The translations under genes and the position numbers were made by a program. DNA of 18,383 nucleotides. Source: Actinomycetes bacterium. GTDB taxonomy: Bacteria; Actinomycetota; Actinomycetes; Actinomycetales; Cellulomonadaceae. Of the stretch, positions 13,983 to 18,383 are shown in pieces (within the stretch, counting starts at the first letter, position 1; each line of letters opens with the position of its first letter). The notes under the pieces are model-generated. The model saw only the letters and a program-made list of their open reading frames with translations, had not been told where the DNA came from and ran no database searches. The stretch spans positions 1 through 18,383 of the forward strand of contig JAJYTJ010000008.1 in the NCBI GenBank assembly GCA_021793115.1, read 5' to 3'.

Positions 13983-14101
13983 ACGAGGCCCAGCGTCACG
14001 ACGGTGGCGACGAACCCACCGATCACTCCTCCCCACACCTCCCGCCGGGTCGCGCAGGACGCGCCGCAGAGCCCGAGCGCGCACGGCAGGCCGACGAGGA
14101 A

Positions 14102-14120
14102 CGGCACCGCACCCGTGCCG
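14102..14120 (-). terminator. Possible terminator of the sugar-acid operon
   Basis: CGGCAC (14102-14107) and GTGCCG (14115-14120) form a perfect 6-bp stem with a 7-nt loop, 40 nt past the aldolase stop in the direction of - strand transcription. In RNA it is followed by UUCCUCGUC, only mildly U-rich. This is the best hairpin near the operon end. Confidence 0.4.
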
Positions 14121-14160
14121 ACCGAGACGACCTCCGGACCGCGACCGCCGGCGCCATCGG

Positions 14161-15129
14161 CTACCGCGCGATCCCGGCCGGCTCCGTCACCCGGCCCAGG
14201 TGCTGGCCCCGCAGCACCGCCACCACCGCGGCCCGCTCCGAGTCGTCGAGGTTCTGCAGCGGCGCCTGCAGCAGGTCGTGCTCGATGATGCCGCGGTACA
14301 CCTGCGCCGCCTTGAACGAGCCGAGGGTGGCGCTGAACGGGCTGATCCGCGTCGCCGCGATCTTCGCGACGTGGCGCAGCTTGTGGAGCCGCTCCTGCTC
14401 GGCCCGCGCCACGTCCCAGTCCTGCGCGACCGCGGCGTCGTACACCCGGACGAAGCCGTGCGGGTCGATGTTCGCGACGCCGACGATCATGCCGTGCGCA
14501 CCCTGGAAGATCGCCGCGTCGCCGGTGATGTCCGAGCCGGTGATGACGGCGAAACCGGGAATGTCTCGCGTCTCCTCGATGATGGAGCGGAAGCCGTCCT
14601 CCTCGTCGCTGGTGTCCTTCACCCCGGCGATCACGCCGTCGTGCGCCAGCCGCACGGTGAGCTCGGCCGGCAGCTTCACCCCGACGAACCCGGGGATGTC
14701 GTAGGCGTACAACGGCAGGTCGGAGTGCTCGGCGTGGATGGCGCGGAAGTGGGCCTCGATCTCGTTCCAGCCGACCGAGCCGTAGAAGGGCGGCGTGCTG
14801 ACCAGCCCGTCGATCGGGTAGGCGGCCGAGATGGCGGCGTTGTGCAGCGCCTTGCGCGTACCGATGTCGGTGACACCGACGAGCACCGGGATGCGGCGGT
14901 CCACCACTCGGGTCACGGTGTCCAGCACCGTCTCGCGCTGGTCGTCCGTGAGGTACGGCCCCTCACCGCCGGTGCCGAGCGCGAAGATGGCGTGCACCCC
15001 GGCCGTGACCTCGAACTCCACGAGGCGTTCCAGGGACGCGACGTCGACCTCGCCGTCGGGCCTCAGCGGCGTGGTGATGGGCGGGATGACGCCGTGCAGC
15101 GGCACGTTGGGGTCAATGGTGCTGGTCAT
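14161..15129 (-). CDS. DHDPS/N-acetylneuraminate lyase family aldolase (probable 2-keto-3-deoxy sugar-acid aldolase)
   Basis: A 322-residue class I aldolase TIM barrel. The Schiff-base lysine is K171 in GVIAGVKDTSDE, and the proton-shuttle tyrosine is Y141 in LPLYAYDIPG. The carboxylate-binding loop reads GTGGEGPYL (about 52-60) rather than the GTTGE of true DapA, so lysine synthesis is unlikely. Such enzymes cleave or form a bond between pyruvate and an aldehyde. Being last in an operon with an acid-sugar dehydratase, a dehydrogenase and sugar permeases, it most likely splits a 2-keto-3-deoxy-aldonate into pyruvate and an aldehyde. The start is the ATG at 15129, 49 nt after the SDR stop, with purine-rich GAGAGAG upstream. 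Substrate unknown. Confidence 0.9.
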   Translation of the reverse strand: MTSTIDPNVPLHGVIPPITTPLRPDGEVDVASLERLVEFEVTAGVHAIFALGTGGEGPYLTDDQRETVLDTVTRVVDRRIPVLVGVTDIGTRKALHNAAISAAYPIDGLVSTPPFYGSVGWNEIEAHFRAIHAEHSDLPLYAYDIPGFVGVKLPAELTVRLAHDGVIAGVKDTSDEEDGFRSIIEETRDIPGFAVITGSDITGDAAIFQGAHGMIVGVANIDPHGFVRVYDAAVAQDWDVARAEQERLHKLRHVAKIAATRISPFSATLGSFKAAQVYRGIIEHDLLQAPLQNLDDSERAAVVAVLRGQHLGRVTEPAGIAR

Positions 15130-15178
15130 GTTCCTGCATCTCTCTCAAGGGTCCGGCGGTGGGTGGGGACGGGCTGCC

Positions 15179-15904
15179 TCAGCCCCATTGGGCCTCGGTC
15201 ATCGGGCGCAGCGCGGTCTCGAGGATGCGGAAGTGACGCGGGCGGGTCAGCACGAAGTAGATGAGCTCCGCGACGTCGTCGGGCCGCATCATGCCCTGCA
15301 GCTGCGCACTGCCGTCGGTGCGGCCGCGGCCGTCGTCGATCGCGAAGTTCGTCCAGACCCCGCCCGGCGCGATGTTCGTCGCGCGAACCCCCTTCTCCCG
15401 CAGCTCGTTGTCGAGCGCGCGGGTCAGGCCGACCTGCGCGAACTTGCTCGCGGAGTAGACGGCCTCACCCGGCAGGCCGCGTCGTCCTGCTTCGCTCGCC
15501 ACCGTGACGAGGTCGCCGATGCCGCCGGCCACGATGTGCGGCACAGCCGCGTGGTACAGGTTGATGGTCCCCATGACGTTGGTGCGGATCATCTCGTCCT
15601 CATGCGCCGTCGGGACGTCGAGGAACTGCCCGTAGGAGCCGACGCCCGCGTTCGCCACGGCGATGTCCAACCGCCCGAACTCCTCGACCGTGTCGGCGAC
15701 GAACCGTTCCACCACCGCCCGGTCCGCGACGTCGCCCGCCCGGATCAGCGTGCCCTGCAGACCGAGGTCCTTCCCGGACCGGGAGAGGAGCCCGAGTCGC
15801 ACACCGTGCGCACTCAGCAACCGGGCCAGCGACGCGCCGATCCCGGAGCTCGCCCCGGTGATCACCGCCACCCTGCCGCTCAGGTCCACCGTCTCGTATG
15901 CCAT
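15179..15904 (-). CDS. Classical short-chain dehydrogenase/reductase
   Basis: A 241-residue Rossmann-fold oxidoreductase. The nucleotide-binding motif is TGASSGIG (residues 16-23), followed by NAG (85-87), N109, catalytic S137 in VASEAG, and Y150-x3-K154 in YSASK. The C-terminus has PGGVWTNF. An arginine after the second strand (LLSRSG, R42) suggests NADP(H) preference. Within the sugar-acid operon it may oxidise the sugar to a lactone, or reduce or oxidise an intermediate; the sequence does not settle which. The ATG at 15904 has GGAAGGA upstream at good spacing. It lies 27 nt after the dehydratase stop, so cotranscription is clear. Confidence 0.9.
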   Translation of the reverse strand: MAYETVDLSGRVAVITGASSGIGASLARLLSAHGVRLGLLSRSGKDLGLQGTLIRAGDVADRAVVERFVADTVEEFGRLDIAVANAGVGSYGQFLDVPTAHEDEMIRTNVMGTINLYHAAVPHIVAGGIGDLVTVASEAGRRGLPGEAVYSASKFAQVGLTRALDNELREKGVRATNIAPGGVWTNFAIDDGRGRTDGSAQLQGMMRPDDVAELIYFVLTRPRHFRILETALRPMTEAQWG

Positions 15905-15931
15905 CGCATGTCCTTCCGTCGGTTCTCGGGT

Positions 15932-17083
15932 TCAGCGGGCGATCGCGTGCTCGTGCAGGTAGTCCCGGTCCAGCTCGACTCCGTGCCCGGGCAGCGTCGG
16001 GGGGTGGTAGCGGCCGTGCTCGACACGGCCCGCCGATGCGACGATGCCCAGGTCCGTCCAGGTACCGCCGTCCGTCATCTCGGCGCTGGCGATGTTGGGG
16101 ACGGTGGCCAGGATGCTGGCGCTCAGCTCCATGACGAAGTGCGGCGTCATCGGCAGGTTGCGGGTGCGGGCGGCGGCGGCGATGTCGAGGTAGCCCGTGA
16201 TGCCACCGACCCGGCCGAGGTCCGCCTGGACGAAGTCCACGGCCTCGGCGTCGAAGTACTGGACGAACTGGGCGGCGGTGTAGACGTTCTCACCCAGGGC
16301 GATCGGGGTGGTGACGTGGCCGGCGAGCCGCCGGTGCGACGGGATGTCGTCGGACGGCAGCGGCTCCTCGATCCACAGCAGGTCGAACTGCTCGAAGCGC
16401 TTGAAGGCCCGCACCGCGGCCGGGTAGTCCCAGCCCTGGTTGGCGTCGACGGCGAGGGGGAACCCGCCGATGGCCTCACGGATCTTCGCCAGGCGCTCGA
16501 CGTCCTCCTCGAGGTCCGGCTTGCCGACCTTCACCTTGGCGGCGACGTAGCCGTCGGCCTGCCACCGGCGCACCTGCTCGACGACCTCGTCCACCGACTT
16601 GTTGAGGTTGATGCCGCTGCCGTACAGCGGCACGACGTCCCGCACGCGGCCGATGAGGTCGACCACGTTCACCCCGAGGGACTTGCCGAGCAGGTCCCAG
16701 AAGGCGATGTCGAACGCCGAGATCGCGTGCGTGGTGACGCCGGCGCCGCCGATGTCGTGCACGAAGCGGTACATCTCGTGCCACAGCCGCCGTGGTGAGA
16801 CCGAACGGCCGACCACCGTCGGGGCGATCTCGCCCGCGAGCGCGCCGATGGTGGCCGCTCCCATGCCGGAGGTGTGGCTGAACCCCGTCCCCACCAGGCC
16901 GTTGTCGCCGCGGACGTCGACCACGGTGACCTCGATGTCGGTCACCCGGTGGATCTGGTCGCCCCACGGCCCCTCGGGGAGCGGGACGCGCGCCAGCGTG
17001 ATCTCCACCTCGTCGATCCGCGGGATGCCGGTGGTCGTTCTGGCGGCCGAACCGAGCTCGGACAGATATGCGGTCTCAGACAT
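15932..17083 (-). CDS. Enolase-superfamily sugar-acid dehydratase (mandelate racemase subgroup)
   Basis: A 383-residue protein with an N-terminal capping domain (about 20-145) and a TIM barrel. Metal ligands are D213 (AVDANQGW), the Glu of WIEEPL (E239) and E265 (ALGENVY). The base on one side is K185 in KVKVG; the His-Asp pair is D288 (QADLGRVGG) and H315 (MTPHFVMEL). This full KxK plus His/Asp set defines the mandelate racemase subgroup, most of whose members dehydrate acid sugars to 2-keto-3-deoxy acids using Mg2+. Operon partners support a dehydratase over a racemase. The ATG at 17083 has AGGAAAG 7 nt upstream. It sits 31 nt after the permease stop. Substrate specificity (fuconate, galactonate, galactarate and similar) cannot be assigned by eye. 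Confidence 0.92.
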   Translation of the reverse strand: MSETAYLSELGSAARTTTGIPRIDEVEITLARVPLPEGPWGDQIHRVTDIEVTVVDVRGDNGLVGTGFSHTSGMGAATIGALAGEIAPTVVGRSVSPRRLWHEMYRFVHDIGGAGVTTHAISAFDIAFWDLLGKSLGVNVVDLIGRVRDVVPLYGSGINLNKSVDEVVEQVRRWQADGYVAAKVKVGKPDLEEDVERLAKIREAIGGFPLAVDANQGWDYPAAVRAFKRFEQFDLLWIEEPLPSDDIPSHRRLAGHVTTPIALGENVYTAAQFVQYFDAEAVDFVQADLGRVGGITGYLDIAAAARTRNLPMTPHFVMELSASILATVPNIASAEMTDGGTWTDLGIVASAGRVEHGRYHPPTLPGHGVELDRDYLHEHAIAR

Positions 17084-17114
17084 TCGTGTCTTTCCTATCT
17101 CTGAAGTCGAACGC

Positions 17115-18032
17115 TCAGCCCTTGACGGCCCCGGCCGCCAGGCCCCCGATCAGCTGTTTCTGCACGAGCATGAATCCGACGAGCACGGGCACCGCCGCGA
17201 TCACCCCGCCCGCCGTCAGCAGGTCCCACCGGATCTGGTAGTCGCCGATGAACAGCTGCAGCCCCACGGGGATGGTCTGGCTGGCCGTGCTGGACGTGAA
17301 CGTCAACGCGTAGAGGAACTCGTTCCAGGAGAAGATGAAGATGTAGGTCCCGGCGGCCGTGAGGCCCGGCCGCAGCAGCGGCACGAGGATGTGCCCGACC
17401 ATCTGCATGGGACTGCAGCCGTCGACCGTGGCCGCCTCGTCGAGCTCGCGCGGCAGGCCGTCGAGGAAGCCCTTGAGCAGGTAGGTCGCGAACGGCGTCG
17501 CGAACGTCACGTAGACGAGCACCAGCCCGGCTCGGGAGTTCAGCAGGTGGGCGGAGCGCAGCATCGTCGAGAGCGGGATGACCAGCAGCACCGCAGGGAA
17601 CAGCTGGGCCACGAGCAGTGCGGTGAGCACCGTGGTGCGGCCCCGGAACCGGAACCGTGACAGCGAGATCGCCGCGGCGCTCGCCACCACCAGCGCGAAC
17701 AGCACCGTGCCCAGGGCCGTGATGGCGCTGTTGGCCATGTAGTGCACGAACGGCGTCGTCGAGAGCAGCTCGGCGTACCCCTGCCACGACAGGTGCGACG
17801 GCATCCGGCTCATCCCGTAGGCGATGAGCTGGCTCTCCGGGGTCACCGACGTCAGCGCCATCACCACGTACGGACCGAGGGTGCACACCATCCACAGCGC
17901 GATCACCACGTACAGGGCGGGCCGGGCGAGCACGCGCTTGAGCGCGATGCTCAGCGGGACCGACGGGCGGTCCGCCGCAGCGGTCCGCCCCGTGCCCGGA
18001 CGGGGCAGCGCGGCTCTCTCCAGGACCACCAT
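17115..18032 (-). CDS. Carbohydrate ABC transporter permease, MalG-like
   Basis: A 305-residue inner-membrane protein with six predicted helices (first at about 40-60). The binding-protein-dependent permease signature (EAA loop) is ELDEAATVDG with G ten residues later and LVPLLRPG (about 196-223). This loop docks on the ATPase. The C-terminus, LVQKQLIGGLAAGAVKG, is typical of MalG/UgpE-type CUT1 sugar permeases. The ATG at 18032 overlaps the upstream permease stop by one base (TGATG); the longer open frame beyond it is the shadow of that gene. It works with the partner permease, an extracellular solute-binding protein and an ATPase not seen here (the ATPase, MsiK-like, is often encoded elsewhere in actinobacteria). 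Confidence 0.94.
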   Translation of the reverse strand: MVVLERAALPRPGTGRTAAADRPSVPLSIALKRVLARPALYVVIALWMVCTLGPYVVMALTSVTPESQLIAYGMSRMPSHLSWQGYAELLSTTPFVHYMANSAITALGTVLFALVVASAAAISLSRFRFRGRTTVLTALLVAQLFPAVLLVIPLSTMLRSAHLLNSRAGLVLVYVTFATPFATYLLKGFLDGLPRELDEAATVDGCSPMQMVGHILVPLLRPGLTAAGTYIFIFSWNEFLYALTFTSSTASQTIPVGLQLFIGDYQIRWDLLTAGGVIAAVPVLVGFMLVQKQLIGGLAAGAVKG

Positions 18033-18383
18033 CAGGCCTCCCTCCGTCCGGTCAGGCGGATGTAGATCGCGACCAGCACCGCCAGCACCGCGGCCTGCAC
18101 CACCGCGTAGCTGGCACCCGAACCGAGGGCGCCCTCCTTGTAGGCGGTGAGGTACGACGCCAAGGGGATCGTGGTGGAGGCGATCCCGGGGCCGCCGCCG
18201 GTGAGCACGTAGGCCAGGTCGATGTAGTTGGCGGTCCAGATCAGCCGCAGCACCAGGGTGATGAGCACCGTCGGCAGGATGCTCGGCACGGTGATGAACC
18301 AGAAGACCCGCAGGAACCCGCACCCGTCGGTGCGCGCCGACTCCTTGAGCTCCTCGGGCACCGCCTGCAGCGCCGCGAGCACC
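18032..18383 (-). CDS. Carbohydrate ABC transporter permease, MalF/UgpA-like (N-terminal part outside window)
   Basis: Only the C-terminal 116 or so codons are present; the gene continues past the right edge. The EAA loop is clear (EELKESARTDGCG followed by FWFITVPSILP), then membrane helices with LRLIWTANYIDLAYVLTGGGPG, a typical MalF/UgpA segment, and ASTTIPLASYLTAYK. The final helix (VVQAAVLAVLVAIYIRL) ends in TGRREA. It forms the translocation channel with the MalG-like partner whose start overlaps its stop. The operon promoter, binding protein and likely regulator should lie further right. Confidence 0.92.
   Translation of the reverse strand, partial: VLAALQAVPEELKESARTDGCGFLRVFWFITVPSILPTVLITLVLRLIWTANYIDLAYVLTGGGPGIASTTIPLASYLTAYKEGALGSGASYAVVQAAVLAVLVAIYIRLTGRREA

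Larger units (their letters stand above)
13916..14160. other. 245-bp stretch without a convincing gene
   Basis: This lies between the nuclease-like gene (+) and the aldolase gene (-), whose stops converge on it. On the - strand a frame opening at GTG 14107 reads as hydrophobic sequence with G/C-rich third positions (PFLVGLPCALGLC, GGVIGGFVATVVTLGLVG). It has no stop until 13313 and would run antisense through the whole nuclease-like gene. It may be the remnant of a small membrane-protein gene or chance. Two hairpins that could end the flanking transcripts also lie here. Confidence 0.4.

Noticed and set aside
13313..14107. A full-length - strand gene of 264 codons
   Set aside because: Most of it is antisense to the nuclease-like gene. 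Only the first 60 or so residues look unusual, so it is kept as a remnant finding, not a CDS.
14831..16798. A 655-codon + strand frame opposite the aldolase, SDR and dehydratase genes
   Set aside because: It runs antisense through three genes with clear active sites and is a high-GC antisense artefact rich in Asp, His, Val and Arg.
1..18383. CRISPR array, toxin-antitoxin pair, prophage or transposase
   Set aside because: I saw no regularly spaced repeats, no terminal inverted repeats and no recombinase, capsid or toxin motifs in any plausible ORF.

Overview
The window is very GC-rich DNA with an overwhelming G/C bias at third codon positions. Its first two thirds are the growth and cell-division locus that actinobacteria keep near the replication origin. 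Gene order, together with a class E sortase, a DUF881 protein and a rhomboid protease with an N-terminal zinc-binding segment, points to a Micrococcales actinobacterium, probably close to Cellulomonadaceae or Promicromonosporaceae. That placement is inferred from gene content and protein style, not from a marker gene.

Region 1 (1-8074, + strand) is one tightly packed operon: fhaB (5' end missing), pstP, rodA, pbpA, pknA, pknB. Most stops and starts overlap (TGATG or GTGA), so translation is probably coupled. The products form a signalling and wall-synthesis module. PknB (four PASTA repeats outside the cell) and PknA phosphorylate targets, PstP reverses this, FhaB reads phosphothreonine, and RodA plus PbpA polymerise and crosslink peptidoglycan.

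Region 2 (8087-10455, - strand) runs DUF881 protein, class E sortase, a 53-residue one-helix membrane protein, then the glutamine amidotransferase PabA/TrpG. crgA (10571-10819, +) diverges from it. A rhomboid protease and the cyclophilin ppiA follow on the - strand. The rhomboid gene has no ordinary start codon at its expected beginning and carries a perfect 10-bp-stem hairpin over the first usable GTG.

Region 3 (12285-14160) is less conserved. It holds a one-helix membrane protein with three 11-residue amphipathic repeats, and a stand-alone protein with the PD-(D/E)XK nuclease pattern that lacks the catalytic lysine and is probably read from a leaderless transcript. A 245-bp stretch without a convincing gene closes the region.

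Region 4 (14161-18383, - strand) is a sugar or sugar-acid uptake and catabolism operon that enters from beyond the right edge. It encodes two ABC permeases (MalF-like, partial, and MalG-like), an enolase-superfamily acid-sugar dehydratase of the mandelate racemase subgroup, a short-chain dehydrogenase and a DHDPS/KDG-aldolase family lyase. Together they suggest a non-phosphorylative route from an imported sugar to pyruvate plus an aldehyde. The substrate cannot be read from the sequence.

I found no tRNA, rRNA, CRISPR array, insertion sequence or integrase. No clearly new defence or mobile system is visible. The best leads are the rhomboid start and hairpin, the lysine-less nuclease-fold protein, the small membrane ORF before pabA, and the sugar-acid operon.
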